Under the pieces are notes generated by a model. That model was not told the DNA's origin. It searched no databases and saw only the letters and a program-made list of their open reading frames with translations. DNA of 64,000 nucleotides from Ruegeria arenilitoris (GTDB taxonomy: Bacteria > Pseudomonadota > Alphaproteobacteria > Rhodobacterales > Rhodobacteraceae). Made by a program: the position numbers and the translations under genes. The stretch is from the NCBI RefSeq assembly GCF_013035315.1, contig NZ_WQHP01000006.1, forward strand, positions 248,001 through 312,000, in the 5' to 3' direction. Each line of letters begins with the position of its first letter. The first letter of the stretch is position 1. Positions 27,853-36,539 of the stretch are shown one piece after another.

Positions 27853-28905
27853 ATGACAATTCCAACCACGATGGCAGGCGTTCATCTCACGCGTCACGGT
27901 GGTCCCGAAGCGCTGGAATGGCGCGACGATATTCCGGTGCCAACGCCCGGTCCGGGTCAGGTTTTGGTGCGGGTCGCAGCAGCGGGTGTCAACAACACCG
28001 ACATAAACACGCGGATCGGATGGTATTCTTCGGACGTTACGGGTGCCACGGATGAGGTCGATCAGGACGTTGACGCAGGTGGCTGGGGCGGGGCGCTGAC
28101 CTTCCCCCGGATTCAGGGCGGGGACCTGTGCGGTATCGTTGAACTCGCTGGCTCAGAGGCCGGGTTTAAGGTCGGGCAACGGGTGACCTGCCCGATTAAC
28201 CTGCCCCGTCCACGCCCGGGCCACCCGGCGGCGTTTATCGCCTTAGGGTCCGAAACCGACGGAGCGTTCGCACAATATTGCCTTGTTGAGGCAGACGACC
28301 TGTACGACGTTACCGCTTCCCCGCTGTCAGATGTCGAAGTCGCTGCAATCCCGTGCGCTTTTGGCACCGCCGAAAACCTTCTGACCCGCGCCGGTGTCAC
28401 CTCTGGGCAAAAGGTTTTGATCACCGGGGCCTCGGGCGGGGTGGGCCTTGCTGCGGTGCAACTGGCAGCCTTGCGCGGCGCTTCGGTCTGGGGTGTCACC
28501 AGCCCGGCCAAGGCCGATGTGGTCAAGTCGCAGGGCGCATCAGGCACCTACGACCGCAATGCACCGCTTCCCAAGGATTTGTTCGACGTAGTGATTGACG
28601 TCGTGGGCGGACCGGCGTGGCCTGGCTTGATCCTGGCTCTGAAACCCGGCGGGCACTACGCCGTTTCAGGCGCGATCGCCGGTCCGATCGTCGAGGCCGA
28701 TCTGCGCGACATTTACCTGCGGGACATCACCATTCACGGCTGCACACATCAGGCCTTTGACGTCTTTGGCCGCCTTGTCGAGATGATGAATACGGGTCGC
28801 ATCAAACCTTTGGTTTCCAAGACCTATCCGCTAAGAGACATTGCCAAAGCGCAAGAGGATTTTCAGTCCAAAGCGTTGCCGGGAAAACTCGTACTTATTC
28901 CGTAA
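27853..28905 (+). CDS. zinc-independent alcohol dehydrogenase/quinone oxidoreductase-like protein (MDR family)
   Basis: The 350-residue protein belongs to the medium-chain dehydrogenase/reductase superfamily. The GroES-like domain is at 8-150 and the Rossmann motif VLITGASGGVGLAAVQLA at about residue 195. The usual structural zinc cysteine cluster is missing, and the family GVNNTDINTRIGWY start resembles quinone oxidoreductases. NADPH preference is likely from the GASGGVG motif. The substrate is unknown. It sits in the DMGDH cluster with gaps of 3 and 12 bases. Confidence 0.87.
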   Translation: MTIPTTMAGVHLTRHGGPEALEWRDDIPVPTPGPGQVLVRVAAAGVNNTDINTRIGWYSSDVTGATDEVDQDVDAGGWGGALTFPRIQGGDLCGIVELAGSEAGFKVGQRVTCPINLPRPRPGHPAAFIALGSETDGAFAQYCLVEADDLYDVTASPLSDVEVAAIPCAFGTAENLLTRAGVTSGQKVLITGASGGVGLAAVQLAALRGASVWGVTSPAKADVVKSQGASGTYDRNAPLPKDLFDVVIDVVGGPAWPGLILALKPGGHYAVSGAIAGPIVEADLRDIYLRDITIHGCTHQAFDVFGRLVEMMNTGRIKPLVSKTYPLRDIAKAQEDFQSKALPGKLVLIP

Positions 28906-28917
28906 GGAGATTGGCAC

Positions 28918-29811
28918 ATGGCGGACATCACACTTCTGGATGGCTCAATCGGGCAGGAACTGGTCAAACGGAGCGGGGACAGGGCGACCCCGCTGTGGTC
29001 AACGCGCGTGATGATGGACTATCCGGATCTGGTTGGAGACGTGCACGCGGACTATTTTCGCCGGGGCGCGACCGTTGCGACGACCAACACCTACGCGGTT
29101 CACCGGTCGCGACTGGAACGCGTTGGGTTAGAAGATCAACTGGCCGACTTGATTGGCGTGGCAGTGTCGCAGGCCTGCCAGGCTCGGGACGGTGGCAAAG
29201 GGCGCGTTGCTGGGGCGCTGGGACCGTTGCTGGCGTCTTACCGACCCGATTTGAAGCCAGACGTGGAACAAGCCGCAGAAAAGTTCGCGGAAATCGTTCA
29301 ACTCATGGCCAATGACGTCGATCTGTTTCTGATCGAAACAGTCTCTTCCGTGCAGGAAGCCGAAGGTGCCCTGCGCGGTACAGAGAAGGCAGGGAAGCCT
29401 GTCTGGCTTGCGCTTACGGTGATGGACGACGATGGCACACGTCTGCGATCTGGCGAGCCGCTCTCGGATGTCGCGCCACTGGTGGAGCGGTACAATCCTG
29501 ACGCCGTATTGATCAACTGCTCGCGACCCGAGGCTATTCCGGCGGCCTTGGACATTCTGGCTACGATGGGGCGGCCCTTCGGGGCCTATGCCAACGGGTT
29601 CACTGAGATATCCGAGGGGTTTTTGAAAGACGCGCCAACCGTTGACGCGTTGGAGCAGCGACAAGATCTGGGACCCAGAGTGTACGCCGATCACGCCATG
29701 GCCTGGATTGCCCAAGGCGCCACGATCGTCGGCGGGTGCTGCGAAGTGGGCCCCGACCACATCGAGGCCCTCGCCAACAGCCTGCGCGCCGCCGGGCACC
29801 GGATCGTCTGA
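28918..29811 (+). CDS. homocysteine S-methyltransferase family protein (BHMT-like)
   Basis: The 297-residue TIM-barrel protein keeps the three zinc cysteines that bind homocysteine: Cys201 (LINCSRP), Cys274 and Cys275 (GGCCEVGP). The start LLDGSIGQEL matches the family's DGxxGxxL motif. Members transfer a methyl group from betaine, dimethylsulfoniopropionate-type compounds or S-methylmethionine to homocysteine. Between two DMGDH-like genes, a betaine:homocysteine role yielding dimethylglycine and methionine is the simplest reading, but the donor is inferred. AAGGAG precedes the ATG. Confidence 0.87.
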   Translation: MADITLLDGSIGQELVKRSGDRATPLWSTRVMMDYPDLVGDVHADYFRRGATVATTNTYAVHRSRLERVGLEDQLADLIGVAVSQACQARDGGKGRVAGALGPLLASYRPDLKPDVEQAAEKFAEIVQLMANDVDLFLIETVSSVQEAEGALRGTEKAGKPVWLALTVMDDDGTRLRSGEPLSDVAPLVERYNPDAVLINCSRPEAIPAALDILATMGRPFGAYANGFTEISEGFLKDAPTVDALEQRQDLGPRVYADHAMAWIAQGATIVGGCCEVGPDHIEALANSLRAAGHRIV

Positions 29812-29821
29812 GAGGAACGCG

Positions 29822-30796
29822 ATGCCCGCAACGCCAAAACCTTCAACCGTCAACCGCCAGCACCACTTCGATATCGTGGTTGCGCCCGGCTACGTGCTGT
29901 TGGAGCTGGCGTCATTGGTCGAAGTGCTGCGTCTGGCGAACCGCGTTTGCCCGAACCCGCCTTTCACCTTTACCTACCGCTCGCTGAGGGGGGGACCGAT
30001 CGCCAGCAGCAGCGACGCGACGGTGCAGACCGAGCGCGTCCCAGCGCAGCCCAACGCAGACTACCTGTTTGTCATTGGCAACTCTGATCCTGACCACCCG
30101 GACCTGTCGCTTGGGCGGATCGTGTCGGATTACACCTTCCGCGGCGCACAAGTCTTTCTGTTGGCCGAAGCTGCGAGTCGTTACATCGACGAACACGGCA
30201 CCGAGGACATGTCGACCCATTGGGAAAACGCGTCTTTCCTGCGCGAGCGCCGAGCGCGATTCGAGGCCAAGCTGTCCATTGCAACAGAACAAGGCGCCGT
30301 TGTGACTTGCGCCGGAATGGAGGCCACAACCGATGTGGCCTTGGCCGTGATCGGGCGTCACATATCCGGGCCGACTCGAATGACGGTAGCTGATATCATG
30401 TTGCACGAAAACATTCGTGATTTCTCATCTCTGCAGCCGTTCTCTGGTTCAAAGACCACCGCGACCGGCGATGCCAAGCTGGATCAGTGTATCAAACTGA
30501 TGCAGGCCAATATCGAAGATCCGCTGCCTATTAACGAAATCGTCCAGGCGCTGAACCTGTCGAACCGGTCGCTGGAGCGCAAATTCAAAACCTATTTCGG
30601 AACAACGCCCAACGGGTTTTATCGTGAGATGCGGTTGGCCAAGGCGAACAACCTTCTGCTGAACACCACGATGACCGTGCGGGATATCGGTCTTGCCTGC
30701 GGTTTCCCCAATGGGTTCTCGTCAGTCTACAAAAGCTTTTTCGGCGTGACGCCCTTTGTTCTGAGGCGCGAAAAACGACAAGTCAAACAGCGGTGA
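29822..30796 (+). CDS. GlxA-type AraC family transcriptional regulator
   Basis: The 324-residue regulator has a DJ-1/PfpI-like sensor domain (about 15-185, with VAPGYVLLELASLVEVLRLAN and a Cys in VTCAGMEATTD) and a C-terminal AraC double helix-turn-helix (about 215-315, ending GFPNGFSSVYKSFFGVTPFVLRR). This layout is that of GbdR, ArgR-type and CdhR regulators, which respond to glycine betaine, dimethylglycine, carnitine or arginine. Its place inside a DMGDH/BHMT cluster supports control by a methylated amine. GAGAGGAAC precedes the ATG at 29822. Confidence 0.88.
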   Translation: MPATPKPSTVNRQHHFDIVVAPGYVLLELASLVEVLRLANRVCPNPPFTFTYRSLRGGPIASSSDATVQTERVPAQPNADYLFVIGNSDPDHPDLSLGRIVSDYTFRGAQVFLLAEAASRYIDEHGTEDMSTHWENASFLRERRARFEAKLSIATEQGAVVTCAGMEATTDVALAVIGRHISGPTRMTVADIMLHENIRDFSSLQPFSGSKTTATGDAKLDQCIKLMQANIEDPLPINEIVQALNLSNRSLERKFKTYFGTTPNGFYREMRLAKANNLLLNTTMTVRDIGLACGFPNGFSSVYKSFFGVTPFVLRREKRQVKQR

Positions 30797-30886
30797 TTTT
30801 CGCAAAAGAGCTGACGTTTTTCATGCATTCTGCGTCGCTCTTTCATGGCATTTTGGGTGGAAACTCATAATGCGGAGTCATTCACA

Positions 30887-33340
30887 ATGGCTGATCTTCC
30901 AAACAAGGCCCGCGTGGTCATCATCGGTGGCGGCGTCATCGGATGTTCGGTGGCGTATCACCTGACCAAGAAGGGCTGGAAAGACGTAGTGCTGCTGGAG
31001 CGCAAGCAGCTGACCAGCGGCACGACCTGGCATGCGGCCGGTCTGATCGCGCAGCTGCGCGCGACAGCGAACATGACCAAGCTGGCGAAGTACAGTCAGG
31101 AACTTTACGGCTCGCTTGAAGAGGAGACCGGCGTAGCCACAGGGTTCAAGCGCTGCGGATCGATCACTGTTGCCCTCTCCGAAGAGCGTAAAGAAGAGAT
31201 CTATCGTCAGGCTGCCATGGCGCGCGCCTTTGGTGTTGAGGTCGAAGAGATCTCGAACGAGCGTGTGCAGGAGCTGTATCCCCATATCAACCTCGAAGGC
31301 GTCAAAGGCGCGGTGTACCTGCCCTTGGACGGTCAGGGTGATCCGGCCAACATCGCACTAGCGCTGGCCAAGGGCGCGCGTCAGCGCGGCGGTATCGTCA
31401 AGGAACGCGTGAAAGTCACCGACATCGTCAAGCAAGGCCGCAAGGTGACCGGCGTTGACTGGGTTGCCGACGACGGCAGCGCATCGGGTCATATCGAATG
31501 CGATATGGTGGTGAACTGCGCGGGTATGTGGGGCCACGAAGTGGGCCGCATGGCGGGAACAAACGTTCCGCTGCATGCGTGCGAACATTTCTATATCGTG
31601 ACCGAGAATATCGACGGCTTGACCCAACTGCCGGTTCTGCGCGTGCCGGATGAGTATGCGTATTATAAGGAAGACGCAGGCAAAATCCTGTTGGGCGCAT
31701 TTGAACCGGAATCAAAGCCATGGGCGATGGATGGCATTCCGGACTCGTTTGAATTCGATCAGTTGCAGGAAGACTTCGACCATTTTGAGCCAATCCTGGA
31801 AAAGGCCGTCGACCGTATGCCGATGTTGGCCGAAGCTGGGATTCATACCTTCTTCAATGGACCCGAGTCGTTTACCCCAGACGACGCCTATTACCTGGGT
31901 CTCGCGCCGGAGATGGACAATGTATGGGTTGCAGCGGGCTTCAACTCGATCGGTATCCAATCCGCCGGTGGCGCGGGAATGGCGCTGGCCGAGTGGATGG
32001 ACAGCGGTGAGAAACCGTTCGATCTGGGTGATGTCGACATCAGCCGGATGCAGCCGTTTCAGGGAAACAAGAAGTACCTGTTCGAACGCTCGAAGGAAAC
32101 GCTGGGCCTGCTCTATGCAGACCACTTCCCTTATCGCCAAAAAGCCACCGCGCGTGGCGTGCGCCGCACCCCGTTCCATCACCACCTGCTGGAGCAGGGC
32201 GCAGTCATGGGCGAGTTAGCAGGTTGGGAACGCGCCAACTGGTTCGCGAATGAAGGGCAAGAACGGGAATACCAGTACAGCTGGAAGCGCCAGAACTGGT
32301 TCGAGAATTCGGCCGCTGAACATAAAGCTGTGCGCGAGAACGTGGGCATGTACGACATGTCCTCGTTCGGCAAAATCCGCGTCGACGGTCCCGACGCCGA
32401 AGCGTTCATGAACTATGTCGGCGGCGGCGATTACTCGGTGGCCAATGGCAAGATTGTCTACACCCAGTTCCTCAACCGCGCAGGCGGGATCGAGGCGGAC
32501 GTGACCGTCACGCGCCTGACCGAGACCTCTTATCTGGTGGTGACTCCGGCGGCGACCCGTCTGGCCGACCAGACGTGGATGCAGCGCCATGCGGGCAATT
32601 TCAACGTTGTCATCACCGATGTCACGGCGGGCGAAGGCGTTCTGGCGATCATGGGCCCGAATGCGCGTAATCTGTTGGAAAAAGTCTCGCCCAACGATTT
32701 CACCAACGCGACCAACCCGTTTGGCACCGCGCAGGAGATCGAGATCGGTATGGGTCTGGCCCGTGCCCACCGCGTGACCTATGTCGGTGAGCTTGGGTGG
32801 GAAATCTACGTCTCATCCGATATGGCCGGCCACGTGTTCGAAACCCTGCACGAAGCAGGGCAGGACATGGGGTTAAAGCTGTGCGGCATGCATATGATGG
32901 ACAGTGCCCGGATCGAAAAGGGTTTCCGTCACTTCGGCCACGACATCACTTGCGAGGACAACGTTGTCGACGCCGGTCTTGGCTTTGCCGTCAAGGTCGA
33001 CAAGGGCTGCGACTTCATCGGCCGCGAGGCGGTGATCGCGCGCAAGGAAAGCGGACCTCACAATCGCGTTGTCCAGTTCAAGCTGACCGACCCGGAACCG
33101 CTGCTGTTTCACAACGAGCCGATCATTCGGGACGGTGAGTATGTGGGCTATCTGTCCTCGGGCAACTATGGCCACACGCTGGGTGGCGCGATTGGTCTGG
33201 GCTATGTGCCCTGCGAAGGCGAAAAGGCGGCGGACGTGCTGGCCTCGACGTACGAGATCGACGTCTGCGGCGTCAAAGTCAAAGCCGAAGCCTCGCTCAA
33301 GCCGATGTACGACCCAAAATCGGAACGCGTTAAGGTTTAA
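30887..33340 (+). CDS. dimethylglycine/sarcosine dehydrogenase-like FAD-GcvT protein (copy 2)
   Basis: This 817-residue protein has the same plan as the product at 24907: FAD motif VVIIGGGVIGCS, His49 in TTWHAAG as candidate covalent FAD site, and a C-terminal GcvT-like domain from about residue 430 with LGWEIYV and ARIEKGFRHFGHD. The two differ throughout, so they are old paralogues with probably different substrates, for example dimethylglycine versus sarcosine or another N-methyl compound. A 90-base gap follows the GlxA-type gene, so it may have its own promoter. I start it at the ATG 30887; upstream codons lack support. A strong terminator follows. Confidence 0.88.
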   Translation: MADLPNKARVVIIGGGVIGCSVAYHLTKKGWKDVVLLERKQLTSGTTWHAAGLIAQLRATANMTKLAKYSQELYGSLEEETGVATGFKRCGSITVALSEERKEEIYRQAAMARAFGVEVEEISNERVQELYPHINLEGVKGAVYLPLDGQGDPANIALALAKGARQRGGIVKERVKVTDIVKQGRKVTGVDWVADDGSASGHIECDMVVNCAGMWGHEVGRMAGTNVPLHACEHFYIVTENIDGLTQLPVLRVPDEYAYYKEDAGKILLGAFEPESKPWAMDGIPDSFEFDQLQEDFDHFEPILEKAVDRMPMLAEAGIHTFFNGPESFTPDDAYYLGLAPEMDNVWVAAGFNSIGIQSAGGAGMALAEWMDSGEKPFDLGDVDISRMQPFQGNKKYLFERSKETLGLLYADHFPYRQKATARGVRRTPFHHHLLEQGAVMGELAGWERANWFANEGQEREYQYSWKRQNWFENSAAEHKAVRENVGMYDMSSFGKIRVDGPDAEAFMNYVGGGDYSVANGKIVYTQFLNRAGGIEADVTVTRLTETSYLVVTPAATRLADQTWMQRHAGNFNVVITDVTAGEGVLAIMGPNARNLLEKVSPNDFTNATNPFGTAQEIEIGMGLARAHRVTYVGELGWEIYVSSDMAGHVFETLHEAGQDMGLKLCGMHMMDSARIEKGFRHFGHDITCEDNVVDAGLGFAVKVDKGCDFIGREAVIARKESGPHNRVVQFKLTDPEPLLFHNEPIIRDGEYVGYLSSGNYGHTLGGAIGLGYVPCEGEKAADVLASTYEIDVCGVKVKAEASLKPMYDPKSERVKV

Positions 33341-33358
33341 CGCTGTAAATCTGGAAAC

Positions 33359-33382
33359 GGGGCGCTTCGGCGCCCCTTTTTT
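33359..33382 (+). terminator. rho-independent terminator closing the DMGDH cluster
   Basis: A 7-bp stem, GGGGCGC and GCGCCCC, closes a TTCG loop and is followed by TTTTTT. It ends the co-directional run that begins at 23314. Confidence 0.92.
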
Positions 33383-33484
33383 GTTGGGCTATCAATTTTG
33401 TTGATGTGAGAGTTCACGGTTTTCGCAGTTTTCAAACCCGCCTGACCTGCCGTAAAGACAAACGGTATCAGCCGGAGGCCAAAG

Positions 33485-34390
33485 ATGGCGGAAGTCGCGA
33501 CACCCCCACAGAACGAGGACACGCCCAAGGGTCTTGCCCTTGCGGTGACGGCCTACACGTTGTGGGGTTTTCTGCCACTCTACATGAAAGCGTTGGCTCA
33601 TATCGGGCCGGTCGAAATCGTGGCGCATCGGATTGTCTGGTCGGTGCCTGTGGCGGGGTTGTTGCTGATAGCGCTGGGTCGAACCAAAGACCTGAAGGCC
33701 GCTTTGCAGAATCCTAAGATGCTGGGAATGGCGTGCCTGACGGCCGCTTTGATCTCGGTGAATTGGGCCATTTATGTCTGGGCCATCGCCAGTGGAAATG
33801 CCTTGGACGCTGCGCTGGGCTACTACATCAACCCGCTGTTTAGCATCTCCTTGGGAGCGATCCTGCTGCGCGAGCCGTTGACTCGGACGCAATTAGTGGC
33901 GGTCGGATTGGCCGCTTTGGGTGTGCTGGTACTGATTGTCGAGGCGGGTCGGTTGCCTTGGGCGGCGCTGGGGCTGACGGTCAGCTGGGGGTTTTATGCG
34001 TTCTTCAAACGCTCACTGCCAATCGGTCCAAATCAGGGCTTTTTGCTAGAGGTACTGATCCTGTTGATCCCGGCTTTGGTCTATATCACCTGGTTGGGTG
34101 CACAGGGCACCGGCCATTTTGGCATAGCGGCTCAGGATACCGCACTGCTGGCGTGCGCGGGCATCGTTACCGCGGTTCCGCTGCTGGTTTACGCCAACGG
34201 AGCCAAACTGGTTCGGCTGTCCACCATGGGAATTCTGCAATACATCGCGCCGACGATGATCTTTGTCACCGCGATCACCTTGTTCGGAGAGCACATCGAC
34301 CGGGGCCGTATGATCGCCTTCCCGCTGATCTGGGCCGCGCTGATTGTCTATACGATCCCGATGATCCGTCAGATGAAGCGTCAGGCCTGA
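33485..34390 (+). CDS. rarD: RarD-type EamA family transporter
   Basis: The 301-residue membrane protein has ten transmembrane segments in two EamA halves. The start GLALAVTAYTLWGFLPLYMKAL and the motif YYINPLFSISLGAILLREPLTR are typical of RarD. E. coli RarD is linked to chloramphenicol tolerance and the natural substrate is not known. GGAGGCC precedes the ATG. The last 10 bases overlap the convergent SGNH hydrolase gene. Confidence 0.88.
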   Translation: MAEVATPPQNEDTPKGLALAVTAYTLWGFLPLYMKALAHIGPVEIVAHRIVWSVPVAGLLLIALGRTKDLKAALQNPKMLGMACLTAALISVNWAIYVWAIASGNALDAALGYYINPLFSISLGAILLREPLTRTQLVAVGLAALGVLVLIVEAGRLPWAALGLTVSWGFYAFFKRSLPIGPNQGFLLEVLILLIPALVYITWLGAQGTGHFGIAAQDTALLACAGIVTAVPLLVYANGAKLVRLSTMGILQYIAPTMIFVTAITLFGEHIDRGRMIAFPLIWAALIVYTIPMIRQMKRQA

Positions 34391-35091
34391 CGGATCAGAT
34401 CAGCCGCTGCGTCCGCCCACAAGCGATACGCTTTCGGGCTGGGGTGATACCCGTCAGGGGCGGCAAGGGCCGGATCATCCGGGAAGGTCACGGACAGGTG
34501 GCGCGCTTGAGGAAACGTTGCGGCGACCTGTTTCAGTCCCTGATCCAGCCGGGCGGCCTGACGCCCCAGAACCCAGGCCAAAGGCTGCGGCAGCGCCGGA
34601 AACCGATCCATTTGCGGTACAGCCGTCACAACGACGCGGCGTACACCCAGAGCGTTCGTCAGATGATCCAGCAAACGGGTCTGCAACGTGGTGAACTTCT
34701 GTTGCGTGACAGCACGGGTGACATCATTCACGCCCAAGGCTGTCACGGCTGCATCAAAGCGGCCTTCAAGGCGCTCCAGCCGCTCAAGCGTATCTTGTGT
34801 CGTGTGGCCGGTTGTGGCCTCGAGCCGCCACTCGACACTGTAATGTCTGGCCAGCCGAGCGACCAGAAATCCTGACAATGCCTGCTGCTGTCGACCTGCT
34901 CCGACACCCGCCGCTGAACTGTCACCCGCAATCAACAGCCGCAGCCGAGGCCCACGCCCCTCTCGTCCTGCGCGCGGGCCCAGAGGTTCAGGCAACTGTT
35001 GGGCTTTGCGGCGCACGGATACCGCTTGTGCCGCCAAAACAGGCAGCAGAGGGACGCGCAATATCTGATCGGCGGCGATGGGGGCGGGCAT
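34381..35091 (-). CDS. SGNH/GDSL-family hydrolase
   Basis: The 236-residue protein shows the SGNH blocks: GDSSAAGVGA (nucleophile Ser), LGVNDV (Asn of block III) and the C-terminal DGYHPSP with the Asp/His pair. It would be an esterase or lipase-like hydrolase of unknown substrate. A leading segment of about 50 residues is hydrophobic then basic, so membrane attachment is possible. It begins 2 bases after the stop of the upstream NTF2-like gene (TGACCATG), so the two are cotranscribed. Confidence 0.85.
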   Translation of the reverse strand: MPAPIAADQILRVPLLPVLAAQAVSVRRKAQQLPEPLGPRAGREGRGPRLRLLIAGDSSAAGVGAGRQQQALSGFLVARLARHYSVEWRLEATTGHTTQDTLERLERLEGRFDAAVTALGVNDVTRAVTQQKFTTLQTRLLDHLTNALGVRRVVVTAVPQMDRFPALPQPLAWVLGRQAARLDQGLKQVAATFPQARHLSVTFPDDPALAAPDGYHPSPKAYRLWADAAADLIRQA

Positions 35092-35093
35092 GG

Positions 35094-35504
35094 TCAGCTG
35101 AGCGCGTTTTTGTATTCCAGGAAACGCGGGTCTTTCATTACCCGGGCCATCATTGCTTCGCGCAGTGCGCCTATGGTTTTATAAGGGCGCATGACCACTT
35201 CGAACGTTTCGATCAAGCCATCGTCGTTGAGGGTGATCAGATCGACACCAACCGCGTCCAGGTCGCCAACCTTGCACTGAAACTCCAACGCCCAGTCGTT
35301 GCCATCGCCCATGATCCGGCGATAGTGGAAGTCTGAAAACACCTGGCCAACATGCCCCAACACAGCGGCAACCGGTTCGCGCCCGGTCCAGGTGCTGTAA
35401 TAGGTGGGCGGGGAAAACCGCACATCCTCGGCCAGCAATTCGTGAATCAGGCTTTCATCGCCTTTGGCAACAACTTCTTGCATGCGCGCGATTGTGGGGT
35501 GCAT
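35094..35504 (-). CDS. nuclear transport factor 2-like (SnoaL-type) protein
   Basis: The 136-residue protein is a single NTF2-like cone fold, as seen from VVAKGDESLIHELLAEDVRFSPP, TGREPVAAVLGHV and the beta-rich centre. Such proteins are small isomerases, dehydratases or ligand binders; function cannot be assigned. I chose the ATG at 35504, which follows GGAGG. It forms a unit with the SGNH hydrolase. Confidence 0.8.
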   Translation of the reverse strand: MHPTIARMQEVVAKGDESLIHELLAEDVRFSPPTYYSTWTGREPVAAVLGHVGQVFSDFHYRRIMGDGNDWALEFQCKVGDLDAVGVDLITLNDDGLIETFEVVMRPYKTIGALREAMMARVMKDPRFLEYKNALS

Positions 35505-35600
35505 GGTCTCTCCTCCGCTTTGGCCCGAGAGTTGCTGAACTGATCCGTTCAGGCAAGCCCGACGTTGCGGGAAGTCGCGCCCTGCGTTAGGCAGGCGCGC

Positions 35601-36248
35601 ATGAGCGAGACCTATGATCCCCCGAAAACGCCGTTGGACGTGCTGTACGAGGATACGCAACTGATCGTGGTGAACAAGCCTTCGGGGTTGTTGTCCGTGC
35701 CAGGACGCGGAGAGCACTTGGCCGATTGTCTGCTGACCCGCATGCAGGCAGCGTTTCCTCAGGCGTTGCTCGTGCACCGGTTGGACCGGGATACGTCAGG
35801 TGTCATGGTTTTTGCGCAGACACCGCACGCTCAGCGTCACTTGAGCATGCAGTTCGAGAAACGTCAGACCCGCAAGACCTATGTTGCGCGCGTGTGGGGT
35901 CGTATCGAGGCAAAGACCGGTACCGTCGATCTGCCGCTGATCGTGGATTGGCCCAACCGCCCGCGTCAGATGGTCTGCCATGAGACGGGCAAGCCTGCCG
36001 TGACGGACTGGCGGGTTGTCAAATACGAAGGTGAGACCACGCGCGTCCGGCTGTTTCCGAAAACCGGGCGGTCCCATCAACTGCGTGTTCATATGCAGGC
36101 GCTGGGCCACCCCATTCTTGGGGACCCGTTCTATGCTGAAGGGTCAGCGCGGGATTTCCCGCGGCTGATGCTGCATTCGGAAGAGTTGCGCCTGAAAAGT
36201 CCCGAGGGCGGAGTTTCCATGAAATTCCGCGCCCCGGCTGACTTCTGA
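35601..36248 (+). CDS. RluA-family pseudouridine synthase
   Basis: The 215-residue enzyme has the RluA catalytic motif HRLDRDTSGVMVFA with Asp62, then KTGRSHQLRVHM and HPILGDPFY. It lacks an S4 domain, and its size is that of RluA, which modifies 23S rRNA position 746 and tRNA position 32. The precise target is not proven here. The ATG at 35601 is the first in a good family context; an earlier in-frame start at 35565 is less likely. Confidence 0.88.
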   Translation: MSETYDPPKTPLDVLYEDTQLIVVNKPSGLLSVPGRGEHLADCLLTRMQAAFPQALLVHRLDRDTSGVMVFAQTPHAQRHLSMQFEKRQTRKTYVARVWGRIEAKTGTVDLPLIVDWPNRPRQMVCHETGKPAVTDWRVVKYEGETTRVRLFPKTGRSHQLRVHMQALGHPILGDPFYAEGSARDFPRLMLHSEELRLKSPEGGVSMKFRAPADF

Positions 36249-36250
36249 TC

Positions 36251-36436
36251 TCAGGCGGTGCTGGTCCACAGCATCTTGAGATTGCCCAGAGAGAACCGTC
36301 TCGTTCGTTTACGCGGCGCGCAGGGCTGACGCGCAGCCATGATCTCTTGTTCGATTTCGAAGGCACGCAAGGTGTGATCCTGCGCCCAGCGATCCAGTTT
36401 GAGTGTCATCATCACGTGATTGTCGCGGCTTGGCAT
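36251..36436 (-). CDS. small basic protein of unknown function
   Basis: The 61-residue product is preceded by a strong AAAGGAGGTC at good spacing, which argues that it is real. It is basic, with a central amphipathic helix (LKLDRWAQDHTLRAFEIEQEIMAAR) and a basic stretch RKRTRRF, and has no recognised family. It faces the WYL regulator across a 103-base gap that contains a perfect TGTCAG inverted repeat. I cannot assign a function. Confidence 0.6.
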   Translation of the reverse strand: MPSRDNHVMMTLKLDRWAQDHTLRAFEIEQEIMAARQPCAPRKRTRRFSLGNLKMLWTSTA

Positions 36437-36480
36437 GATCGACCTCCTTTGGTTGGTTCATCAAAGATCACCGATCACTC

Positions 36481-36519
36481 CTGACACCACCTTGTCAGGG
36501 GGCTGTGCTAGAGTGTCAG
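36481..36519. promoter_or_regulatory. candidate operator of the YafY/WYL regulator
   Basis: CTGACA (36481-36486) and TGTCAG (36493-36498) form a perfect inverted repeat with a 6-base centre, and a third TGTCAG lies at 36514-36519. They sit in the 103-base gap between the small basic protein gene and the regulator, so both promoters could be controlled. Confidence 0.6.
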
Positions 36520-36539
36520 CAGACTGCCCGGAGAACCCC

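Noticed and set aside
30797..30886. Sigma-54 promoter ahead of the second DMGDH-like gene
   Set aside because: TGGCATTTTGGGTGG resembles the -24/-12 pattern only loosely; the spacing and the GC element do not fit.
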